DNA of 64,000 nucleotides from Promerops cafer (Eukaryota > Chordata > Aves > Passeriformes > Nectariniidae), in assembly GCA_013398275.1 (NCBI GenBank), contig VZSE01011452.1, forward strand, positions 823,420-887,419, read 5' to 3'. Position numbers and translations under genes: made by a program. Below, one piece after another: positions 13,801 through 24,350 of this stretch. The stretch's first letter is position 1. Every line of letters starts with the position of its first letter. The notes under the pieces were generated by a model. The model did no database searches and was not told where the DNA came from. It saw only the letters and a program-made list of their open reading frames with translations.

Positions 13801-14810
13801 TCTTTCAAACACTGGAATACAAACAGATGATGGGTACCAGAAACAGTAACCAGTTAATAACAAAGGACTATAAAGTACAATGCAGTCCTTCAGTGTGGCC
13901 TAAGCAGTGCATGTCTTCAAATTTGTCAGCAAATTGTAAAACTTAAAGGCCTGTTATTGAAATTATCTTGCAAGTGAGCTTCCCGTGCATTTCTTGTAAT
14001 ATATGACAGACATGGCTTAACAGATTTAAACTTCCCAGACCTGAGAAAGGAGAGAAACTGTGTTAAAATTTAACAGGATCCCAAATCATTAAAGCTCATT
14101 AAACTATAATGACAGAAAATTTTAGTTGAATCCACTGTTAATACACAGTGTAAAGTACAGAATTCTGATAGAGGATAATTTTCTGCCTTTGCTCTGCCTG
14201 AGTAACAAGTTTGAAGAATACACATAAATTTTAGCATTCCATTGTACATACCCACCCTCCCCCAAAATGAAGACCTGAAATTCTGTCAAAGTCTTAATTC
14301 CTTATATTCCTTATTTCCCTATATTTCCTCACATCAAGAACCCTTAGCCTTGTGTGTGCTGTCTTTAGGACAGCAAAAAGGCTCCTTTCCTTCCAAGTGA
14401 CAGGGTGTGAGCACAAATTTCCTGGTAGAGCCTCACAGAGCCTTCCCCAGAGTTTAAAGAACATCTGCCATGCTTTTCCATAAGTAGATGAGTTAAGAGG
14501 GGAATATTAAATGGTATCAAATCAGAGTGCCCTAATTTGGCTGCCTGGAAAACAGACAAAGGGTGATCTAGCAAAGAACATAGAAAGCATGGAGATGAAT
14601 TATTATTAACACTAATTGTGATATTCATTATTAGTAATAAAGAGGGATAATAATAATATTAATAATAGTATGATTCCTGTTATGTAATAAGGCAATTCAG
14701 CCAGTTTTTATCACAAATGAGTAAACTAGAATATCTAAAAACTAATTTGGCCAGAGAATTACATGTACTGAGGTGATCAACAGCCAGCATTTCCCGTGTC
14801 AGTGTCTGAG
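10861..14810. other. AT-rich non-coding DNA with poly-A runs
   Basis: No supported gene. It holds A-runs of 19 (13094-13112) and 16 (13417-13432), and an AAT-type low-complexity patch near 14635-14672. Short frames around 10964-11296 and 12438-12704 have no recognisable domain or convincing exon borders. Confidence 0.5.
13094..13112. repeat. Poly-A run (19 A)
   Basis: An uninterrupted A run in A-rich sequence, followed shortly by a second run of 7 A. A simple repeat with no retrocopy visible upstream. Confidence 0.85.
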
Positions 14811-15039
14811 CTAAAATGGAGACTTGTTACCTGAAGGGCTGCTGTTGGAGACAGATGCTGTTGAAGCAGCAGACAAATCCATAGATTTAGGGACACATTT
14901 AATTATCTCTCTGGATGCAAGACTCCTAGACGAAGGGTGTTTCACAAATGGCCTTAGTCTAAGCCCTAAGCCCAGCCCTAGCTTTATAGAGCTGGGTGAT
15001 TCTCTTGGCGTCCTCAGTTCCGACTGCACAGCAGCCTGA
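14811..15039. other. Segment open on both strands; possible exon, unrecognised
   Basis: About 215-230 bp is open in one frame on each strand. The minus frame (72 codons, ATG at 15029) contains an internal methionine followed by a Ser/Ala-rich stretch (MDLSAASTASVSNSSPSG). The minus sequence then reads CAG|GTAACA, a plausible splice donor. The plus frame (14824-15039) is acidic and ends with a stop. CpGs are retained (GACGAAG, GGCGTC, TTCCGA). I recognise neither product. It could be an alternative first coding exon on minus, a conserved non-coding element, or chance. No clear promoter or splice acceptor identifies which. Confidence 0.2.
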
Positions 15040-16079
15040 CAATCCTTTCACCATTGGTGTGGTCTGCAGAAGTGTCAGAGAGCTACAAAATGAATGCATT
15101 AACAATGGCTAAATGACTTGCTTGTGCCTGTGTGTCATAAGTAGAACAAAATCATGACAGGAAATTGGAAAGATCTGCTCTGCCCTATCAGGGCATTTTT
15201 GAATGGCAGCTGCAATGCAAGTCCTTAGAACCAAATCCCTCATAGACTAAAATAAACACAGATTTTGACTACTTAAACCTACTCCTACTAAAATACTCAT
15301 TTTGCCCCGTATTTGCTGTTCTGGAGGAACCTAAAAGGAGTACGATCTTTCCAAAATCTCAGCCTCACTTCTTGCATCTCTTCTGCACAGCCACTCCAGT
15401 ACAAAGCATAGTTTTATTTACATAAAGTGTCCCTAGTACTGGACTACCACGTAAAGAGTGTTTCTTTCTGCCCATTTAACAATTCCTTAGGGAAAGGTGC
15501 CCAAGCAGAGGCCCTTCCTGACTAAGATGGGTCTGTTGCAATGGGTTAATGGTTCTTTTGATCCTCTCCTCTCCTCTGGACAGAATGTGCTGTATTACCA
15601 GTGCCCTAAGCAGGGGCTGTTTCCGACATGCTGCCTGCTCTTTAACTCCGAGCCATGAGACACTCCGAAACACAAGTAACTCCAGGCATGCCTGTGGTCA
15701 TTGCCCTCACCCCACACTGCCAAAGAAAAGAGTTAACTGAGGATCAAGCACTTTGCTGTTTGAAGGAAAACTGATGTCCTTCAAGCTGTAACTCCAGAAA
15801 GTCACTCTTGGTACCAGAGCTCAGGTAGGAGTAAGCTAATCAGCCCTTTCCTGCTTTGGGAGTGTTGCATCATTTTAGAAGCACACAGTGAGTATGAGTG
15901 ACTGTCAAAAAGAAAATGCTAGCCTAGCTGAACCAGATCCAGACTGTGCCAGGGAAAGTCCCATTGCTCCTTAAGCTACAAAGATGAAAACATTCAGTCA
16001 GGTTATGCAGGGTACTGAAAAGAAAAAGAAGAAAATAGAAATTGATGTTTTGCAGTTAGAAGGAAAGAAGTTTTACCAA
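15040..16079. other. Non-coding DNA, nothing recognised
   Basis: Mixed-composition unique sequence with short chance frames around 15476-15740 on both strands. I see no repeat family or RNA gene. Confidence 0.5.
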
Positions 16080-17150
16080 CAGGCCATATAATGGATCATT
16101 AACCAATACATCCATATTCAGATGTCCAACGGATTTACAGGCACCGTACAGCTCATTAGCACTAGAGATAATAGCCGTTGATTAAAAACTGACACATCGA
16201 TCATTTGTTCAGGTTTTTGATTTGCCCAAAGCTTCCACACAATTTCTTACAGTCTCTAGCATCATTTTATCACCCAGATCATGAAAACTGTGGTTTCAGC
16301 TTCATGAACACACATCCTTAGTCCATCTATTTATGGTATTTATGCAGCATGTCCGTTGATAGGTTCCTGCCCATATAATTTAGTCATAAAATCTTGCCAG
16401 GCCCATGACATGATTTGCTTCAAATTATTAAACCACTTTGTTCATTATTTATTATCGCAATATTGTTTGCCCTGTAACGGCTAAGGTTATGTTAGCATTT
16501 CCATTACAAACACAGATACATCAAGGGATTTAAAACTTGACTGTAAAAATCTTGCTTTAGGCTGGGAATCTGCAGACAAGGTTTCGGCTGACAAGAGTTT
16601 GTTTTTTTTAGACACTTTGCATTAAGAATGAAAACAAAATCCATCTCCTAACAATTTGGCTATAGCAATAAGGAAGAAAATAATTGCCATTTGCTATCAA
16701 ATCACTTCCACATAGACATTTTCCTAAATTAAGATTTTTATAGCATGCCCTGGGTCATTTTGTTGTATTTCAAAATTATAAGGCAGTTCAACTCTGTAAA
16801 GCTGGCCACTATATCTTTGTAATAGTTTCATATTTTATGTATGGAACTCAGAAATTGTACAGAAGTATCATGCCCCGCACATTTAAATGTAACAAATTGC
16901 TATTTAAGGACACATAATGGACATTTCTTTACCTCGATATCCATACAGAGAGATTTCAATATAACTTTTCAACCAAATTGAAAATCCTAAATTAATAATA
17001 ACATTTTTCAACACTGAATAATTCATTACTTCTCCATAAAGTGCTGATCCTATTGCCTATGCCCACCTCAGCAGTGTTTATGGGACTAGTGTATATTTTT
17101 TCAAAGTGTGGCTATTATTTTTGTATGGATGCAAATGCCCAACACAGTAT
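16080..17150. promoter_or_regulatory. Candidate conserved non-coding element cluster
   Basis: Repeat-free AT-rich sequence with CpGs kept at scattered positions (about 16128, 16145, 16173, 16197, 16352, 16454, 16478, 16585). It has many complex, non-repetitive AT-rich motifs, including ATCGAT-like, TTAATAATAACA-like and CAATATTG sites. No open frame longer than about 60 codons exists on either strand. This is how conserved vertebrate gene-desert enhancers tend to look, but the call is inference only. Confidence 0.25.
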
Positions 17151-18310
17151 GAAATTATAGTTCTTACCAGCATTAAGATTAAAAGAAAGAAAGACTTCAA
17201 TTTTGCCAGTGCATTTGCTCATAATTCAGATGCATAACACATTCTATTCTGATGGATTAGAGAGACAGACAATTCACCTTCAAAGAAGGTGGAAGTAATC
17301 TTTGCTTGAGGCACAGCAAATTCCAATACAGTTCACTTTTTCTATTAATGCATAAGCAGATATATGATAAGGATTAGTAATAAGGCCATATGGATTCCTG
17401 TCTCAGAAATCTTAAGCAGAATTTCTCCATTTGCTTTTTTATACAGGTACCTATCCATAGGCAGCTCATGGGTTACCTAATTTTAATGTTTTGGTATATC
17501 AGCTATTTTCAGTTGCAATGATTGAATGAATCTATCCCTGAGATAGGAAGCTGGAATTTTAAGTAATCATTTGTTTTAGACTTCCAAGTACTGCTACTTT
17601 ATAATCAAAAGGATTCTGTATTGCACATAATTGCAGTTTGTGGAGTGTGAATTTGAGATTGAAATTGAGAAAGAGGAAGAAGTTCAAGCTCACATTTGAT
17701 CAGGTTTTCAGTATTGAATTTCATTTCTCTGACAGCTACCTGATGTAACCAGAAGACTACGATTTTTAATAATGGAAAAGTTACAGCAAAACTGTAAGTA
17801 AAATTTTGAACTCCATCTTAAAAAAATAATGCTTGGTAGATACACTGTTCCAGAGATATATAGAACAACAAATTTTCATCTTGCAACAGCAAAAAGAAAC
17901 ATGAAGACTCTACATGTTTAAGGAAAAAAAATCATTTGAGTCTCATCTCAGAACTCTTGTTTCTATGATTTAACATATTACCTACTTTGTCATCTAGACT
18001 CAATTATGTTTGCATGTGAACAAATTTAACTACACTTTGAAGAGACTGATTTTAGGGTTAGGTACAGACATTTTGCAGTCACTATAGATATATTTGTGAA
18101 CTTATCCTTTGTTCTCTGGGGTACCTTCATCAAATTTGGCATTTTTGTATAAAATACTATCATTTGTCTCTGATGCATTTCTTCCCAAATCTTTTTCACA
18201 CTCACTTCATTCTGACCTTCCTTTAGTCTTCACAATCACACACACAAAAAAGCAGAGGATAAGACATGAAGAAATGATTACGTGTAGCCCTCTGAAGGCT
18301 GCAGCAACTA
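17151..18310. other. AT-rich non-coding DNA
   Basis: No gene or recognisable repeat up to the start of the CR1 copy. Confidence 0.5.
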
Positions 18311-18560
18311 CAGAATCATAGAATTACAGGATGGTTTGTGTTGGAAGGTACCTGAAAGAACATCTCACTCCAATCCCCCTGCCATGGCCAGGGACAATTT
18401 CCACTATCCCAGGTTGCTCAGAGCCCCATCCAGCCTGGCCTTGAACACATCCAGGGATGGGGCAGCCACAGCTTCTCTGAGCAACCTGTGCCAGTGCCTC
18501 ACGACCCTCACAGTAAATAATTTTTTCCTAACAAAATTTCTTTCTAGGTAATTTTTCCTT
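18311..18560 (-). mobile_element. CR1 LINE fragment, 3' end (minus sense)
   Basis: This is the 3' terminal part of an avian-type CR1 non-LTR retrotransposon, inserted with its sense strand on minus. It opens with AGAATCATAGAATTAC, the complement of the CR1 3' repeat. The conserved tail follows: GGTTTGTGTTGGAAGG, then the CCATGGCCAGGGACA block and the CAGGTTGCTCAGAGCCCC block. On minus, the part near 18405-18510 still reads as a CR1 ORF2 C-terminal peptide with HWHRLLREAVAAPSLDVFKA. The copy is strongly 5'-truncated, as is usual, and cannot move. The inner boundary near 18560 is approximate. Confidence 0.93.
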
Positions 18561-19303
18561 AATATACCCCATGTCATTCCCAACAGATGTGTTCCCAAGC
18601 TATCCTTGAGGATTTTGTACCATGGAAAATCCACAGTTTTCCCAACTAATCTATTTCAGAGTTTTACCATCTCATCATTGCAAAGACTTGCCAGACATAT
18701 AGAGGAGTCTTCCACGTTGTCATGGAGAATTTATTTGCCTCTGTCTGCATATGCAAAGACTGATGGGATGACTTACAGCTTTCTCACCTCCAGAGTTAAG
18801 TCTATTACCTCCCTCTTTATTTCAAAATCGTGTTCCTGAGTTCACCTGATTGCTTTCCTCCACATAATTCCACTTCTTTGGAAATGCATTTTCATATGTA
18901 CCTGTCCCAGCAGATTCTCAGGCTCATTCTGAATAGTTTAATTTGATCCTGGAAAGGCTGAAAAGCCTTACCTTCCTTTCTAAGGCAATCCAATACCACG
19001 CAAGTCCCAAAGAAGGGAATTTCCTGTCACTGGTGTGACTATTTGAAGATTCCTACTAATCTTCTCCTTGTCAAGCAGGCCATAAAAATGAGAGGGCACA
19101 TAATTAGATTCATCAAGACAGCAAAAAAAAAAAGAGAAAAAAACCTGATTTTATTTCCTTTTTATTTCCTGTGAAGTACAGTTCTGTCTAAAAAGCTTCT
19201 TAATAATATTTAACGTATTTAAAAGTGAACACTGTACCAAACTTTGCAGTTCAGTGGAAGACACTTAGCCATTAGCTTGCTTCATGGTCCAGCAGAGCTG
19301 ATG

Positions 19304-19311
19304 TGACGTCA
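19304..19311. promoter_or_regulatory. CRE/ATF palindrome TGACGTCA
   Basis: A perfect 8-bp CREB/ATF consensus in otherwise CpG-poor DNA. There is no promoter context around it, so function is unproven. Confidence 0.3.
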
Positions 19312-21479
19312 GCCCATGAACAGAGGGCAGTGATCCAGGTGAGGCTGGATAATAACGTGCTAAAAGCTTGGCTGTTACTGGGGACACTAAGCGTGTATCT
19401 TCAAATTGATTTGGAGGTCACCTTTCTGTAACCAGGATACTCTAATGCTGTTCTCCTACCTTTCTTAGTTACCTTCCTCTGCCAACACTCCCTTTGAGTG
19501 GGGAGAGGCAGCAAACATCAAGGAGACATCAGTTCCTGTTAATCACGTAACTCCATGGAAGACAATGAATTTTATCAGCTTACTGTAAATGAGAAACAGG
19601 TTCTTACTCTCCAGAAAAGACCTCCAGTTAGTTTTCCACACCTTCCAGTTTTTTTTCCTACCTCTCCACCCTGCTCTGGCTTTTAAATAGTTTAAATATT
19701 TTAGCACTCAAAAGCTGTTAGAGGGGTGTACAGGGATGTGCAAGAGCAGCACAGATCACAGATATGGCTCCAAAAGAATCCAGCCCAGGTAGCTAAACCA
19801 GAGGAACTGCAATAGCAAAAGATTCTGATTCCTTCACCCTCACTGCTGGTCTCTGCTCGTGCTCTGCCACGTTTCTGAGTCAGTACAACACTGCCTGCAC
19901 TCAGCTGCTTCACAGTGCCAGGGCTCTTCCCTCTGAAGAGAGGAAGGGTTAACTGGTGCTCATGGCACTTGTTTGCAGCTCTAGAAACCATGGCACCCAT
20001 GCCTTCCCTGCACTACCTTGTGCAAGTCACTTCAGTTCCTTTGGAAAAATCAGTCTGTGGATATACACGTGCAATATGTGCTGGAATAAAAATAATTCCG
20101 AGATCGATTTTCACTTCCAAAGATCATTAAAGCCAAGACAAGTAATCAGGTGCTTTAAAAACTCTCATTAATTATCTTCAAGTAACTGAATGTCTGAAAT
20201 TTGAAAATGCATCAATAACTATTCCAGTTTCAACCACACTTCCTGCCACATAGTGGAGGTGACAGATACACAACAGTAGCTATTGATCTGGAGAATTTAG
20301 TTTCTACTCCTTCTCTGGGCTTATCCCCTTTGACTGATTTACAGAAAGACATTTCCACTATTTTTCTTGTCAACAGGATACTATGTTATTAAAGGAGGGG
20401 TTATTGATTGAAAGCCATGATACCCTGGGCATCCTAGTAAATTTTCACTGAGAAGGTTTTAAATTATTTTGTGAATATATTCCAACCCTGGAAATACAAA
20501 ATAGTGTCTGAAATCATTAGGCAGATTTAAAATTAAGATTCTGAGATGTTTGTTGCCAGCAACAAAATTGAATGCCTACTAAGCTTTTTTCATATTTTCT
20601 GTTTGCTTGTTTTAAGTTGGTTTTTCTCAAAGTGTTGTCCGTGCCTGTTAGCTAAGCTGTGAAAGAACTGCCTGGAGACTTTGGGAGTAAAATTCAAACT
20701 TGTTTTGTGAGGCAGCATCCATTTCCCTGTCAGAAGGAACTACCACGGGACCTCCTTCATGCCTCTCAGCACAGACATGAGATTAAAGTTTTCTCTACAA
20801 CACCCAGGGGGAACACTCCAGAAAGCAGTTTGAAATTTAAACAGATAATTCAAAAGGAAGCCACAATGCAATGGCAGGGTCCACTCAGATGCTGAAGGGG
20901 AAGTGGGTTAACCAGGGGCTAGAAAACTCCCACTTTGGAGTACAGTCCTTTCCCAGAGGACCTCTCTGTGCCGTGGTGGAGGTACACGGGTGTGTTTCAC
21001 GGAAGACCCTAATTGATCCCAGAGCTGGGTGGCCTCTTGGCCCAGAGGAGATAAGAACTGGGCTGCAGGAGAGAGGCAGAGATAGGTGCAGCATAAAAAA
21101 CCATTGGGTTTAAAGATGACAAAAGTTGGGATTACTTAGGGATATTATTACCTTTAAAGATCTAAAAAGAATTTCTCATTAAAAAAAAAAATACTTAAGA
21201 AAGACACTTCTTGTAGAAGTTTAATTTTCATTGTAACAGGGCAGTCTGAGAAATGTCTGTGTTTGAGACAGAGTGGGCAGGTAGGTGGGAGCCCTTTAGC
21301 TTGTATTGCCACTGACATTTGTGTCTCATCCAGCCACAGCTTAGATGGTCACTCCTGAACCACATGAACACTAATACAATCAAGTGGCTTTTGACGGTTT
21401 AAAAGTAAACTCGAAAGTAGCAATTAGCATTTTTTTTTTCCTTATAATATGCTGCCAGTCCTGCACAGATCCAAACCAC

Positions 21480-21705
21480 AAATGGTCTAAGTCTACATAA
21501 ATTTAATCATCTTATCTGCAATCACGGTGTTAAATGATACAAACCTCTAGTTGATATTCTTAATTGCATTCAGATGAAGGTCATATTGATTTATCCTGCA
21601 TTGGTAAATTGACAGTCACAAGCTATAGCTGTTCAAAACTGGACACCTCAATCATTCAACTAAATCGGTGTTTAAATCTAGTTTAGGTCAATCGGTGAAA
21701 ATTAT
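21480..21705. promoter_or_regulatory. Candidate conserved non-coding element
   Basis: Complex, repeat-free AT-rich sequence with two ATCGGTG motifs (near 21664 and 21691), CACGGTGTTAAA, and several TTAAT/ATTAA homeodomain-like cores. No open frame. The call rests only on appearance. Confidence 0.2.
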
Positions 21706-22359
21706 CTTTTTATACCTTTTAGTTTGCTGATTTGAAACAGAAGGAATAGCCATATTCACACCAGAATCAGATTTTTTCTTGAAGCACATTTGTCTGCTCT
21801 TCATTCCCTTCCCATCTTTTCATTTTTTATACAATACTGTTTTATGTATTCCTCCCCAAGGCATAAAAACATATCATATGTCATGTGTGAACTTATAAAC
21901 TCTTTTGAAATACAGGGATAGTAAATTCTGAACAGTATCATTTCTAATGTCTGAATAACTCTACTGAACAAACCATCTATCAAACACACAAGAAAACGTC
22001 CTCCACAAGGTAAGAAATAACAGTATAAAGCTTGTCTTACTTTCCTGACAATCAGATCTTATAACAAATACACCTATTCATTCATAGTAGCATGTAAATA
22101 GTTTTTACATTCATATTTAATACAGTGTCACAGTCATCATGGTATACAGCTAATCCATGCACCATATGGAAGGATGCACTACTGATTATTGCACCAGCAG
22201 CTACACCACAAAAATCAAACCCCACAGGCCTACAGAAAATGTCTAAATCATTCTCTCTCATTATTATCCTTAAATACAGGAACAGCATGCTTATAAACAA
22301 ATTTCTATTATTTCTATTAAAGATAATTTTTTCTTCTCAATTACACTACAATGAGAGAA

Positions 22360-22424
22360 TTTCATGGAATGATAGAATGGGTTGGATTGGAAGGGACCTT
22401 GAAGATGATCTAGTTTCAACCCCC
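22360..22424 (-). mobile_element. CR1 LINE 3' tail, distal part of split copy
   Basis: It carries the CR1 3' terminal unit (GGAATGATAGAATGG) followed by the conserved GGATTGGAAGGGACCTTGAA and ATCTAGTTTCAACCCCC blocks. CR1 similarity stops abruptly at the C-run near 22424 and resumes at 22981. This is therefore one end of the element at 22981-23461, separated by an insertion. Confidence 0.9.
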
Positions 22425-22980
22425 AGTTAAGGAAACTTCCAAGTGTGACCATTCTCAAGACTCTCAGGCAGCCACACTCCCAATGTCACAGGCTGTCACT
22501 GCTGGGACTGTCACCCCTTCACAGAGGTGGCTCCAGCGACTCAGTGGGTCCCTGCCTGACTCCCTGCACACCCACTCACAGTCAGACCAGGTTTCCTCAC
22601 TGGCTCCATCCCAGGATTTCCATAGCAGAGTCTCAAATGTCTCACTGGACAAAGCCATTTATCCACAGTGCAGTAACACAAACAGCCCGAGCTGTGCCTC
22701 CAAAGAGGGACCCTGAGCAAAGGAGCCCCTGGGCTCTTATCCTCTCACAGCCCAAGAGCACCAAAATCTCGCTGTTCCTCCTGAGCCATGGAGCCATCAG
22801 CTTCTGCCATGTGTCTCAGTGTCCCTCACCTGGCTGTGCCACAGCTCCCTGTGCCCTTTGCTGTGTTCACTCCTCTTGTCTCAGGCTCCCACCCAGAGCT
22901 GAACCTGCAGCTCCATCTGCAGCTGCACCCGAGCTCCCTGCACTGAATGTGTTTCTCAACACCAAATGTGTTCCTCAGCA
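22425..22980. mobile_element. Unclassified ~555-bp insertion inside a CR1
   Basis: CR1 consensus runs directly from CAACCCCC to TGCCATGAGCAGG, but here about 555 bp of unrelated, GC-richer sequence separates them. An ACCCC pentamer occurs at both edges (22419-22423 and 22980-22984) and could be a target-site duplication. The interior has an imperfect tandem repeat near 22939-22980 (AATGTGTTTCTCA and AATGTGTTCCTCA). A 182-codon plus frame spans it but shows no domain. It may be a solo LTR or other nested insertion. I see no clear TG...CA ends, so the family is unknown. Confidence 0.5.
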
Positions 22981-23461
22981 CCCCTTGCCATGAGCAGGGG
23001 CACCTTCAATGAGACCAGGTTACTCAAGGCCCCACCAGCCTGGCTCCAGGGATGAGGCATCCACAGCTTCTCTGGGCAACCCATTCTAGTGCCTCACCAA
23101 ACTCACAGTAAGGCATTCCTTTCTAGTATTTAATCTAAATGTAGTCTCTTTCAGTTTGAAGCTACTGCCCTTTGTCTTATGACTACATGCCCTTGTAAAA
23201 AGGGCATTTTCTCTCCAGCTCTGTTGCAGACTGCCTTCAGATACTGAAAGGCTTCTATAGGTTCTCCCTCAAACCTTCTCCTCTCCAGGCTGAGGAGCCC
23301 CAGCTCCCTCATCCTGTCTTCATGGGGAAGGTGTTCCATCCCTCTGATCATTTTTGTGACCCTCCTCTGGACTTGCTTCAACAGGTTTGTGTCCTTCTTA
23401 TGTTGGGGGCCCCAGAGCTGGGCACAGTGCTCCAGGTCGGGTCTCACAAAAGCAGATTCTA
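22981..23461 (-). mobile_element. CR1 LINE fragment with ORF2 C-terminus (minus sense)
   Basis: The proximal part of the split CR1. On minus, 23447-23151 encodes a 98-residue piece matching the C-terminal end of the CR1 reverse-transcriptase polyprotein. Recognisable stretches include RPDLEHCAQLWGPQHKKD, LLKQVQRRVTKMIRGMEHL, the RELGLLSLERRRFEGE block and AFQYLKA. The remaining non-coding 3' part (22981-23150) contains the CCAGGTTACTCAAGG and TCTCTGGGCAACCC blocks. The catalytic domains are absent because of 5' truncation near 23461, so the element is dead. Confidence 0.95.
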
Positions 23462-23939
23462 TTACTTTGATGCAGTCAGAAAAACATATTCAAACTACTC
23501 ATACTGAACAACAGACAACACCTTAAGAGTGTTTAAAGAGCTTAAAAAGAGCTAATTTTTAATTCATAATGACTAATTTGTCACAAATTTACAAAGAAGC
23601 ATCCTCAAACCATAAGAGGTTTATTGCATTTTGTATCAGTAAGGATGTCATGTACAACCATAATTTTGGTTGGTAAACCAACACAGGAATGATTTCTATT
23701 GCATTCATTACTGTATGTGAAAGTGGGATAGTAGTATCTTTACAGATCATTACTTTCTAGATGTTTATTCAACTAATTATAATCATCCTTTAAGGAGATG
23801 TAATCCATCATTTTAATAGGTAAAAATCTTTTTTTTTTCCTGCACTGCAAACAAGTTAGATGAAACATTAGGTTTCAATTTCACACAGAGATCTTTATTT
23901 TAAAATATGTAATGATGGCAGAAGCACTTGCCCATGAAT
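23462..23939. other. AT-rich non-coding DNA
   Basis: No gene or repeat recognised. Confidence 0.5.
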
Positions 23940-24350
23940 ATTTATTAGGTGCCAACCACAGAGATTTCTGTGATTAACTGTGCATGGTGACTGCTTTGCC
24001 CTGTACGCCTTGATAGGCTTGACCACATTGTGGATTTGCCTGGGGGACCTGGGTCCCTGACAGCAAAGTTTCCAGAAGGCTCCAAAGCTGTTCTTTCTCC
24101 TTGCTTGCTTGGATGAGGTGTCAGGCAGGGAGAGAATGTGGGTTTGAGCCCCAACGGGACAGGAAGGGCTGGGGAATGAAGGGATCTCGTTCCAGCTTTG
24201 GCTGGCCCAGGGATGGGAGGGACTTGATTGTTTGGGTTTGCTTCAGGGCTTGGTTGTTTATCTTTGTTGTTCATCCCCAGTACCCAAATTGGTCATTAGA
24301 AGCTTGTGTTAATTGGCAAGAAATTAAGTAAATTATCCTGTGGCTAAGAC
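23940..24350. other. GC-richer patch, possible old repeat
   Basis: Composition changes sharply from the AT-rich flanks. The patch contains GAGCCCCAACGGGACAGGAA-like sequence and a 109-codon Pro-rich minus frame (24274-23945). I do not recognise a family. A decayed LTR or other old insertion is possible, but no terminal repeats or target duplications are visible. Confidence 0.3.

Larger units (their letters stand above)
18561..22359. other. Non-coding DNA between two CR1 copies
   Basis: No supported exon. A full palindromic cAMP-response-element core (TGACGTCA) lies at 19304-19311. A repeat-free CpG-retaining stretch lies at 21480-21705. Chance frames around 19701-20170 and 20659-21113 have no recognised domains. 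Confidence 0.5.

Noticed and set aside
22445..22993. 182-codon plus frame
   Set aside because: It lies in the sequence inserted in a CR1 and runs into CR1 DNA. No domain, and Ser/Pro/Leu-rich composition.
23151..23447. 98-codon minus frame as a host gene
   Set aside because: It is the decayed C-terminus of CR1 ORF2, so it is annotated as part of the mobile element.
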